DNA of 64,000 nt from Norana najaformis (lineage: Eukaryota; Annelida; Clitellata; Crassiclitellata; Hormogastridae): the NCBI GenBank assembly GCA_964023275.1, contig OZ029914.1, forward strand, positions 35,948,424 through 36,012,423, in the 5' to 3' direction. The notes under the pieces were generated by a model, which was not told where the DNA came from, did no database searches, and saw only the letters and a list, made by a program, of their open reading frames with translations. This document shows, in pieces, positions 1 through 10,200 of this stretch; positions within the stretch are counted from its first letter, which is position 1; each line of letters starts with the position of its first letter. Made by a program: the position numbers and the translations under genes.

Positions 1-245
1 AGTCAATGTAAATTTAGAGGTTTTATATAGCGGCCGTATGGCATCGACCCTGCTCATTTTGCAATGAATTTATCGGGTGAGATAATCCTTAACCACCGCT
101 GCCCGTTTGAATGGGCGCCACGCCATTTAAGGTCCCTATTCACGGACCGTACTAGCTCGAGATCTAAATCTCTGAAATAAGCGACTATCGGGACGCGAAC
201 CGGGGATCCTCACCCATAGAGGCTCCTTGGTGTACGCATTTACCG
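1..245 (-). repeat. SINE-A copy (tRNA-derived SINE), antisense to the plus strand
   Basis: This is one of at least eight copies in the window of a repeat about 200-250 bp long. Read on the minus strand, the fullest copies begin with a tRNA-like head containing a B-box-like GGTTCGCAACCC and a D-arm-like stretch. A central domain with the reverse complement of GAATGGGCGCCACGCCATTT follows, and the end is GGTCGCTATATAAAACC plus a short repeated tail. This copy shows the central and 3' parts clearly and a diverged head. Assignment to a tRNA-derived SINE is my inference from the box-like motifs and the multi-copy state. Confidence 0.7.
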
Positions 246-1205
246 ATGTAGCTAACAGTGCGATTATATCTGCATTATCATCCTTACCGTAGAATTAAGT
301 ACGCGCATACATTCCGTAGCACGAACCCAGATGGTTAAATGTTTGTTCCATATGCTGTCGACCCAGAAACTCGCGGAAAAGTCTACGGTACACCGTCGGC
401 GACAAGTTAGGATATGTTTCGTGGCTGACTGAGGCCAGCTGAATGCCTGCCACCTGTTTGAACGCCTGATCGACTGCTTACCTCTGTACAGACGCAAACG
501 CACCTGTCAAAGCGCATTAAAAATAAATTCGTGAAATATTTACAGTGCCTCTGCTTCGTGTCTCGGTCTACTTGATATTTGGAGCATCAGATGTTCCGTC
601 GTTCTTCTTCTGCGACGAATCCGTTTCGCTTCTAACAGCGCGTTCGTCTCGGCTTCAAATGGCACCTAAAATAGCACAGCAAGCCACGACCGTAGCGTAA
701 TGTAACGAAGCGCTTATCTAGCGCCTATTCAAGTAGAAACACTCTATAGAACCTCACAGAAATTCTAATAAGTCTCTACACACTGCAAGCGGAGAATGCA
801 ATTCTGAGCTACTGAATGATATCAACGTAGGCTATGTATGTATATATATTTATATATTATGTATGTACATGTATTATATATAGGCCTACATATATCGGAT
901 TCGTTCGCATGTCAAACACACCCATCACGTCTGCTCATTGGCTCATATACAATCGGTCCGTTGAATGAATGAATATTTCTAATAGTATTTTCTCAAGGAA
1001 CCTGAACTATAGTGCCTTACACTTTGGACGCCGTATCCACCACAAGCACTCAGCAGTTGGCTGACTGCCGCGGCCAACTGCAGCCGGACGGTTTGACCTG
1101 AAGGCACTGCATATATGCATGTCAGTACATTTGCATGAACATAGACTTATACACATGTCAATACAGATGCACATACATAGATTAAGATTACATATGCAGG
1201 TTTTT
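246..1205. other. Intergenic stretch, no gene seen
   Basis: No coding region is supported. A TATA/TATG-rich microsatellite lies near 833-890. A TCTAGCGCC motif near 716 resembles the reversed 3' end of LINE and SINE copies found elsewhere in the window. Confidence 0.5.
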
Positions 1206-1262
1206 GCTATAGCGACCCTTTGGCCTCGACCCTTCTCGGTTTTCAATGAATTTATCAGGCAT
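1206..1262 (-). repeat. SINE-A fragment
   Basis: A short stretch starting at the TATAGCGACC terminus and running into the TTTCAATGAATTTATC part of SINE-A. Only the 3' terminal quarter (in SINE sense) is present. Confidence 0.6.
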
Positions 1263-3020
1263 ATATAGGCCTACAGTGCCCTCATTAAATTAATACGCAT
1301 ACATTAAACCAAAACACCTTAGTATGTATCATGGTGGTTTATGACCTTTGACATGTGTGAAGATATATGTCTCATATATATATATATATATATACATACA
1401 TATGCGTGTATAGTCTATACAAAGATGTATTGGTTTAATGCAAAGAAAACAAATACTGAGGTCGCTTTATTCGCCAGCTGTGTTTCTCTGGATGACCGTT
1501 TGATGCCCAGATTGACTCTCGGATGAGTTTACGCGCTTGCTTGTCCGTCACTCTGTATGCGTGTCCGTCTTCCTATATGCGTGTCTTTGTCGTTCCTTAT
1601 GTATGCGTGTCTTTGTCGTTCCTTATGCCTCTCTATCTTTCCACTTTTCCCAATATATATTATATATATATTATATATATAACTCTGTCTCTGTCTGTCT
1701 GTCTGTCTCCCTTCCTCTCTCTCTCACTCTCTCTCTCTTTGTGTTTCTACTCCTATGTGTCAGTTCACGCACACCTCATTCACTATCTTTCTCAATTTCA
1801 CCTCTGATCGTAGAATGAACCTAATATATCAATATATATGCGTATGTAAAAGAATTATAAGTATATATATGCGGGTGTATGTATGTGTGCCTAAGAGAAC
1901 CTATGTACACAAATAAAAGGCTAGTCTATCTGTCTAGACCGCACAGAGGCTGTATGTAAAGCGGCTTCCACCTGAGTATTCTGCTTCTGGCTATTGTTTC
2001 CTCTCAATTTCCAGTATGCTCGCAACACTTTATATCCCCGCCTCAGTCTTTAAATACACACACACACACACACACTACTATATGCATAATATATATTATA
2101 TTATGCATATATATATACATACATATATTATACATATGCCTATAAAAGGTGTTTGTTGAATGTTTCTGTTTTAGTTTATTTTCCTTTCCATCTTCTTTCA
2201 ATCTTATTGTGTCTTTGAATATCAGTGTTTCTCTGTGAATCTCATTGTGTCTTTCTGAATCTCATTGTGTCTCCTTGGTTCTCATTCTGCTTCAATCCCC
2301 TCCAACGTGAATGCATTGCCACGCTTCCTCCTGCTCCTGCTCCTGCTGCTGCTCCTGCTGCTGCTCCTGCTGCTGCTCCTGCTTCTGTTACTGCTCCTGC
2401 TCCTGCTCCTGCCTTTGTCCATGCTCCTTCTCTTTTTCTGTGTCTATGTCAGCGTCCTTGTTTTCGATCTCTTGATGCAGTTGAGTGTCAGAGAAAAGAC
2501 GAAGGAAGAGCGGAGGTCGATTGAAGAGGTCACTAACCGAAGAGCATATTCTGATCGCCAGCCGAGATGAGGCAACGGACAATACTTTAATTGACATGAT
2601 GTCTAACACTTTCCAAACTAATGATCAAAATCACAGTTCACCAAAGTCATTAGCTTAAGATAACGTTAATTCCCACGGGACTCTTAAGGTAGTGACTAGA
2701 AAGTCTATCGGATTCCTTGAAACACCGGATTTCGATCGGGCTTCTGCAACGGATTGCGATTGTTTTCACTACGGTATCACTTGAAGCGACCATCGATCGT
2801 TGCTTTGTGTATTATGCTAATGGCGCTATCGAAGTCACAACTCACAAGACCAAACTAGGCTAGACCAGGCCAGATAAGATAAGATCATATCAGAGTAGAT
2901 TATAGGACCTATAGCAGCAGCCACTGATTTGACACGAAACCACACTGATCCAGGTGTTTCCCCGAGTTTGTCCTGGTTAGGTTCTCTCCCTGTCAGTCCG
3001 AAATAATCTTCTGACCAAAA
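1263..3020. other. Intergenic stretch with several microsatellites
   Basis: Simple sequence dominates parts of this stretch: TA runs near 1375-1395 and 1652-1682, CTGT/CT runs near 1683-1740, a CA run near 2054-2075, and a CTGCTC-type repeat at about 2330-2415. The repeat can be translated as poly-Leu or Ala-Pro, but no gene structure supports coding. I see no conserved domain. Confidence 0.5.
2330..2415. repeat. CTGCTC/CTCCTG hexanucleotide-like microsatellite
   Basis: Tandem CTGCTC and CTCCTG units, interrupted by single changes, are visible directly. Long open frames over this array come from repeat composition and are not taken as genes. Confidence 0.85.
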
Positions 3021-3024
3021 TCTA

Positions 3025-3230
3025 AGGATAAATGTAAATTTACGTGTTTTTATATAGCGACCTTATGGTCTCGACGTTGCTCATTTTCAATGAATTTATC
3101 GGGTGGGATCCTTCCCCACCGCTGCCCGTTTGAATGGGCGCCACGCCATTTAAGGTTTCTGTCTACGGACCGTGCTAGTCCGAGATTAAAATCTCTGAAA
3201 TATAGCCACTATCGGTATGCGAACTATTGC
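3025..3230 (-). repeat. SINE-A copy
   Basis: Contains the SINE-A terminus TATAGCGACC, the CAATGAATTTATCGGGTG block, the GAATGGGCGCCACGCCATTT block and the AAATCTCTGAAATA block in the same order as the other copies. The tRNA-like head is lost after CTATCGG. Confidence 0.75.
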
Positions 3231-3357
3231 AAGGATAGTTGTTGGCTCGCCATTATTTGATCATTTGTGTCGGAAGCTATTAGAACGGCACAATAGAAGT
3301 TGTAAATTAAATTGAATCAGGCCATAGACATGTATGTGTGTATACTTATTCAAGAGA

Positions 3358-3463
3358 CTTAATATAGCGCCTTTTATGTAACCTCTCAAATATCGAAATA
3401 ATGCGAAACAACTTCTGGCATTCAACTCTTTTGAGATGGTCTACAATGGCGCTATATAAATGT
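3358..3463. repeat. Short palindromic element with TATAGCGCC / GGCGCTATA ends
   Basis: The left end (ATATAGCGCC, then a CTCTCAAA block) and the right end (GAGATGG, then GGCGCTATAT) are imperfect inverted repeats, giving a fold-back of about 100 bp. The same end motif is found at other places in the window, some of them LINE 3' ends. It could be a MITE-like element or two LINE/SINE 3' ends lying tail to tail. Confidence 0.5.
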
Positions 3464-4129
3464 TCAGATACATTGCTTTTGAGTATCATAGCAGTCACAT
3501 CATTCGTCTGACTAAAGGCTGCGGTCAGCATGCTTTTATACTGTCAAGAAAATATGTCCTTGAAGGTTCTGACCACAGCAGTCTGGCATTGTCAGGCATT
3601 AAGTCGAACAGGGAATAATTCAGTGAATTCAGATGGAGATGCATTCCCAGGGAGATGAATCGTATGTCTAGGGGAAAAGCCATATGGTTTTACTGGGATT
3701 AATCCGTTAGAGTTAGCCATATGCCCGTTTAAGACTTATAGGTTGCTGGTGTGTGTGTGTGTGTAGATGTGTGTGTGTGTTTCTGCAGTGAAACAGGTGG
3801 GAAGTTACTTAGCTTGACTCGTTGGGCGAGCCAAGTGTCACGACGGATAATTGATTGTGTCGTGAGAACTGTCATGCAGTTCGCAATTAGCAATAGGCAG
3901 ATAAAGAACAACGAGAAAGTAATCGAAGGCAGATTTAAAATAAAATCACTTGTTTATATTTATCTACAGAAACACCTCAGAAGCCTGTTCCAAAGATCAG
4001 AGGACATATCGACTGAGGCGCAGACACGATCACATCAGTCGAACAAGAGGACACTCCCCAGTTTATGTATTGGGTCTCATTTACTGACCCGGAAAAATAG
4101 ATGGCTAAGTGAGCACCTGCTGACTGTGG
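3464..4129. other. Intergenic stretch, no gene seen
   Basis: A GT microsatellite lies at about 3750-3780. An open frame of about 150 codons starts in this microsatellite and continues into the 5S-like stretch. It has no recognisable domain and I do not accept it as a gene. Confidence 0.5.
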
Positions 4130-4200
4130 AATTCCACGCACGGGTGGTCACCCGTCCAATTCCTAACCGGGCTGAGCACTGCTTGATTTCACTGCGCCTG
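4130..4200 (-). repeat. 5S rRNA-like fragment (possible 5S-derived SINE or pseudogene)
   Basis: On the minus strand this region reads like the middle and 3' half of a 5S rRNA: a TCAAGCAG block, then CAGCCCGGTTAG, then TTGGACGGGTGACCACC. These correspond to the AAGCAG..GGCC.GGTTAGTACTTGGATGGG.GACCGCC portion that is conserved in animal 5S rRNA. The 5' part is not recognisable and the 3' end diverges, so this is not a functional 5S gene. A SINE3-type (5S-derived) element or a 5S pseudogene are the two explanations. Confidence 0.5.
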
Positions 4201-4573
4201 CCAACGTTGAATTAACAATGCCAAGTCCAAGTGATAATCAGCTCCGCAGCCTGAACACTACAACGTTGCTGCAGATATTAGTTTACATGCGCAGGAATGT
4301 TCTCTGGAAACAGCCCAACATATTCGACCGACCATCACGCCAACGACTTATTACCTAATTCATTCTCTTTGATTAGATAAGATGAAGTCTAAGCTAGAAT
4401 AATATATAAGTGACAGAATAATCCAACTAGCATAACATCTCAGCAAGTTATATAACCCTTGTTTGATCCGTCAGTACACCTTCAACTCTTATTAAAGTAT
4501 CATTTTCGATCATTTAGAGAACCCTGTGCATAAATATTAGGCATTTTGACTGATAGATAAATGAGCTAAAGTA

Positions 4574-4640
4574 AAATAAGTAAGTAAGTAAGTAATGCAT
4601 TTGTTAACACGCCATGTATCCATCGACTGAGCGAGAATCT
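4574..4640. repeat. GTAA microsatellite plus flanking repeat D
   Basis: A run of GTAA units is followed by a block containing TTTGTTAACA and GCCATGT.TCCATCG.CTGAGCGAG. Almost the same block follows the GTAA run at 22160-22240, so this is a dispersed repeat and not a chance microsatellite. Confidence 0.6.
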
Positions 4641-4650
4641 ATCGGCTAAG

Positions 4651-5740
4651 TGTATACAGGAATTGGAAAATGCCCTAGATTTAGGAAACTTCTCATTAAC
4701 TATGAAAATATTATCGCAGAACATGATAAAATGTCAACAGCAACGATACTCACAACATCGAACATCAATTCTATTTCTAGCGATATTCAAACACGGACTC
4801 ACCGACGGTCGTCGCAGTCCAAACCACTCGGACCACGAGTGCTTACGCTTGCCATCGGATGTCGTACTCCGGTCCGAATCCAACACAGATTCAATTTCCG
4901 AAGTGCGCAACATTAGTCCACCGAAAGATCAACGTCAAAGGAGTCAACTCTGAAAGAGAGTTCGCTCGAATTGCAATTGTCTGCGACTCCAACCTCGACG
5001 TTGGCCTAAATATAGCACGGGCTGGTTGCTATTTTTAGCCACGAGCCAAAAACTTAGCAAAGTTAGCAGCCGAATATATTTTAGTATGCTAATTACAGGG
5101 GCGAGCAGGGGTATGGAGGAACTCTGGATTGTCGACTGTTAATGATTCCTAATGAGACTGATGACAGACGTGTAATTACTCAATTGCCGGAGCTAAATGA
5201 GGCCACTACCAGAATATTTAGCTCGACTACAACCTATGTTAATGGATATACGAAGTTCAGTTGCATCTGTCTGTACGAACCAACTTTCGTCATTTTCGTA
5301 AAGAGTATAATTATTATTACTCAGTGATTTATGGAAAGCAATTCAGAAAATACATAAGTTATCGGTTAACGATCGTTGCATGCTTGCTAATTGGCCGCAT
5401 TAAACATCAAAATACGATGCAAGGGTCTCATGGGTCCAATCGTTTGGTACTGGTGGAAATGTGAGCTGGAAAGGGTCGAGCTTAGCATTAGCAGTCATGT
5501 AAAGAAGTGTTCTTATATTGGGAAGAGTTTGTTTCAACTCACAGCGCTCTTTACAAGTTACAGAAGTTTGTTCAGGACAGACTGATCTAAATGAAGTTAT
5601 GAAAGTCAAGTAAGCTCGATCTGTACTTCTTAAAATGGTGTAAGTCTCACATAAAATACAAGAAAGCAGAAATAAGCATTAAAAGTAGTACATAGGCCAG
5701 ACTACTTTTCAAAATCTGAAGCCCCTTCTTTATCTGAGGC
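4651..5740. other. Intergenic stretch, no gene seen
   Basis: Open frames here are short, overlap one another in different frames and show no domain. No repeat family was recognised. Confidence 0.4.
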
Positions 5741-5864
5741 CGGGTCAAATGGCCAGGCTGCCCTTCTGTTAGGCTCTGACAAGGCATAAGTCGCGCACAC
5801 ACCACGGTTATGAAAATGACCAGATTTACGATTGTAAGAAGCTTTATCGTCAAACAAGGACAAC

Positions 5865-5940
5865 AAGCTCCAGTGTATGAGCAGGGTCGAGGCCTTTCGG
5901 TCGCTGTAAAAAACCTGTACATTTACATTTACATTTGCTA
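5865..5940 (+). repeat. SINE-A 3' end, plus-strand orientation
   Basis: Reads in SINE sense: GAGCAGGGTCGAGGCC, CGGTCGCTGTAAAAAACC and then an ACATTT repeated tail. This copy helps fix the orientation of the family because it ends in the repeated tail. Confidence 0.65.
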
Positions 5941-7045
5941 CAATAGAAGATGTAGAGGTGGAGCCATAGATGTGCTTCATCTGTGGCTGAAACTGAACAC
6001 AAGAGAGCGCCCCTGGTAATGCTTGTCCGAAGTACTCTCGCTCGTTGCCGTGGTTACGTTTGTCGTGTTTTTCTCTCTCATATGCATCTCCATGACAGCA
6101 GACGCATCAGCAACTAAGTGCACTGCCACTGGTAAGCGATTGATTGGCGGACAAAGATGAATGAGAAAACGAAATGACAAGAGGAATACTGGGTAGAAAA
6201 GAAGGCCAAAGAGCTGGAGGTAAAAGAAGCAGAGGAGGAGATGATGCTGCGAAACTAGAAGGAAGAGGAGAAATAGAAGAAGTACTAGGAGAACAACTGG
6301 TCAACAGTGCGATGGGAAAAGAGGTGTAGGAAACATCGGGAATGTTCAGATTATTAGTAGCCAGTTGCAGTAAAATGATGGCTGTTGAGTTGGCGGGAAA
6401 GGTGAGGAGGAGGCGATAGTGAAAAAAGAGCAAGAGATGGTGGAAAAGAATGGCTCAAAGAAGGTGAAGAAGAAAACAACGTCGACAAAATGAAGCGGTT
6501 ATGGAAGAAGAAACGAAAGGAGAAATGATGAATAGACAACTGCAATAGGAAAAACATAGGAAGCTAGCTGTCCTGGATACGGCAATGGCGACAGAGGACG
6601 CCCTTCGTGTACGGAAGAGAAATAGAATGAGGATGTGCTTATGAGGGTGGATGGCGGATAAGCGGTAGGATATGGAGCGGCAAACGTGGAGCGTTGGCGG
6701 AATTAAGAGGAGTAGGAAGAAGAGAATGAGGAGGAGATAAACTCCATAGTTGGAAAATACAGAATTCCACTAGGTTGACCGGTTGAATCCGACGATGGTT
6801 AGCTAACTTTAGGTTTAAACATTTGTCCACATGTACGTACATGTGAGCCTTGATCTCCTGTCCATATCTCTTAGTCTTCGGCAATTTTTCTGTCCGTCTG
6901 TCACATTGAACGCCTGGCGATCGTTCGTCATCCCCTTAAGCACATCGCCAACTTTCGTCGAAGGGTTTTCTTATACACGTTCGACAGAGGGCGAATACGG
7001 TGGCCCGTGTAGACAGAAATATGGAAGCATAAATGTATATATATA
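5941..7045. other. Intergenic stretch with a long purine-rich strand
   Basis: From about 6170 to 6740 the plus strand is strongly enriched in A and G (GAAGAGGAG-type sequence). This creates Ser/Leu/Phe-rich open frames on the minus strand that I do not accept as genes. Nothing else was recognised. Confidence 0.5.
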
Positions 7046-7049
7046 TATG

Positions 7050-7215
7050 CTTTTCTATACAACAACCGTATGGCCTCGACCCTGCTCATTTTTCAATGAG
7101 TTAATCGGATGAGATCCTTCACCAGCGCTGCCCGCTTCAATGGGCGCCACGCCATTTAAAGTCCTTGTGTAAGGCCCATGTTAGCCCTAGATTCAAATCT
7201 CAAGTAGTGTCATCG
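7050..7215 (-). repeat. SINE-A copy
   Basis: Contains CCGTATGGCCTCGACCCTGC, the TTTTTCAATGAG block, the GGGCGCCACGCCATTTAA block and a degenerate GATTCAAATCTC block. The tRNA-like head is absent. Confidence 0.7.
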
Positions 7216-10200
7216 GGTTCTATGCTCTAATATACATTTCCTGGGCCGATCTTATCGCCAAACTCCGACTACCAAGGCGTTGACTGAACCCCAGAACCGG
7301 ATCTTCGTTCATCTTCATTATTAACTCGTGTAAGGCACGTTGAGGTATTCATAGACCGTATGTGCCTTAATTAATGCGCTCCAAGTACTCAGTGGCGGCT
7401 CCAGGATTGCTTGCGTGGGGGAAGAGCATTTCCAGATGGGCGCCACATTCTCGCAGTCCACCATACACGTGTCTGGTCTGAGGGGCGCCGGTATATAACC
7501 AAGAGGGGCAGGTGGGGCAAACCGCACCCACACGCCTATAGCTATATCAGCCGCTGCAAGTACTTCTTATCGTCCATTATATACCGAATTCGAGACATCA
7601 GCGGCCGTAAATCTAGGTAATCGCACTTCTGCTCAATCCTCGGTGATAAATGGACGCCCTGCAATTAGTTCCCTTTCAACTCTTACAAGGTTTCTATTTT
7701 CGTATGCAGTTCGCCAGATGGGCAGAAACAGGTCAAAGGCTGTAACTCAACCTTATTGCAGTAGTTAGTTAATTTATGTAGCGCCTATGGTATCCATTCG
7801 AACTAGTGTAATTATACTAGTTTATATCTTGATGGCTAACCACAACCAGGGGCGGATCCTGGATTAGAAGTCAGGGGACGTGAAGTAATAGTGGAGTCTG
7901 GGGCATATTGAGAAAACAATAAAAACGCCAGTGTGGCAATATTACGGGGTGTCTGTCCTTTCAACCCCCTAGAGGAGCCTCTGACTACTATGACTAGAGT
8001 ATAGTGAGACATCATTGTCTTTTAAAACAATATTACCCTTTTGAAAATACTACAGATATCAAGCGTCGGGTTAATGCAACTGTGTCGTATCTGCAAAGCA
8101 AATACTTTCGACACATTTCATTCACCTATCGTTTGATGTGAGCCACCCCAATATTTGTCTGCTCAATAAATCAGGTGGGTATTTGACTTAATGAACAGCT
8201 TTCATTAGCCAAACAAACCAATTTACCTCTAGAGTGGGGAGAAAGTATAAAGGTGAAATGTCTAATAATAAGTGGACCCTTAACAATTGAGATAAGTTGC
8301 GGCGAATTCCACCTTCATACTTTTGCGTCATCCTATAAACTTTCAGTAAAAACTCTCTTTAGAATGTGCTCCATTAAGAACTAAAGACTTTTCCTACTTC
8401 CTTCAATCCAATCATTACGATCGTCTCTTCTCGAATATTTTATGCAAAACACACTGTTCTACATGTTCCTCCATATCCCTTAACTTTGTCGCCCTAGCAG
8501 CGATAGTTAGGTTAATTAACAGATTTGAATAAATCCCTTTCGCTATTTATACGCCTACCACTACTAATTAATTTCTTATTTATGGATGTCGCGGCCAGTG
8601 TTTTACGATCGCAGGCAAACTGTTCGTGCTAACATACTGTAGTTGCTGCATCAGCCATAAAGATAGAACTTGTAGCTCTTTTGCCTAACGACCGCGGATG
8701 TCTGGCGAGTGATAAACCTGCAAGGTGAGATACAGGTCAATTCGCTTCGCCATACAATCCGGGTCTTCTCGTCTGCGAAGTACTGGATTGTTCGCGTTCC
8801 TTGGGCGTGATTTATTAGACTGAGAACGGTGAAATACATGTATATTGCTGAGATCTTCGTTAGTAGGACTAACCGGTTCATCCTGACTGAGGGCAAGGAT
8901 TTGGATTGCGCTTAGAAATAGGGTTAGGTCTACCTCTCGCAAACAAAAGACTCTAGCACACAAAGGCCTAATTCTAGCCCTTAAAATATTAATCATTACC
9001 TGTTCCCATATCGAAAATTGTTGCTGGTTCTATGAACTTCTAACAACTGTTGCAAGATTGAACGGGGCCAACAGGATGTATGTGTTCTTTCTATCTGATC
9101 TGATTGAGTTTCTGAAGTCTTTTTACTGAACACCAACTAGCAATCAGAACTACAGTCATTCAAAGAAAATATTGATATGCATCCAAAGATGAGACCCTTA
9201 ACGATAACACAGGGTCTCTCTAGCACAGACGCCTAATTTCTTATAAGCTTAACAGATTTCAAGCCGGCATGTTTAACAATTATACATAGTATCAATCACA
9301 ATTACTTTGTGACAGCTAATATGCTCTGCAACTAGACATTTGATGTATGTGTTCTCTCTATCTATATTTTCTGTTGTTACTAGACATCGGCTGTGTGAGT
9401 GTCGTATTCTGTTAGACTTGCCCGGGTATCTTAAGATAATGCTTTCAAGGCCATGGCCAGTCAAGCAGACATAGCCGGCCATCCAAAGCACCAGTAAGCG
9501 ACGCCTTCGTCCATAAAACCTGATTTCACGCTTCACCAATGCAAAAAAATATATCCAACTCGGTCCTTTCCTGTTATGAAGTCACTTCGCTTGCAGATGG
9601 TCTTTGCTCATTCTTTTATTTGTGAAACAGGATCGTGCTATCGAAGTGCGCTCATTTCCCAACAGGCTTATTGCTACGTTCGCGGTAGTTTATATAGTGG
9701 GCCTCGTTAGCGTGTTGTGCTGTAAACACATCCCTGCCAGGACTGAAGGATATTCCAAGTTTTATGTTTTAATATAGCGCTTCGTTTAATAGTATTCAGC
9801 AATAAAATGAGAACACTTATTTTAACTGTGGTAACTGTCTGTGAAAAATTAAAATGAATTGAAAAACTTCACAGATCACACAGTTGTAAGGGAGGATCAA
9901 GGATTTCAGAGCGGAGAGGGTAATGTGGTGAGTTTACACGGGGTTTGGGGCAAAGCCCTCTGAAACTGAGTTTTTTTAAACAAAATACTTCATTTTGGGG
10001 TATTTTCCTTGCAGTGTATTTAGGTTTTACATTTTATTCTAGTCCATATTTTGCAGTTTGATTCACGATGTACTCTACACATTAATAAACGTTGATGAAT
10101 TTTATGCACAACTCTAATAGTGACAATATTTAGAAGACCTTTCGAGAGAAATGTAGCAGGAGAATCAAAGGCTCCCATAACTAAGTCGAATATTTAAAAT

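Noticed and set aside
1523..1818. Overlapping open frames rich in Leu, Ser, Cys and Tyr
   Set aside because: They are produced by CT and TA microsatellites, overlap in two frames and show no domain or gene structure.
2225..2570. Ala-Pro-rich and poly-Leu open frames
   Set aside because: Both are translations of the same CTGCTC-type microsatellite in different frames.
4130..4200. Functional 5S rRNA gene
   Set aside because: Only the middle and 3' part resemble 5S, with several mismatches, and the 5' third is missing.
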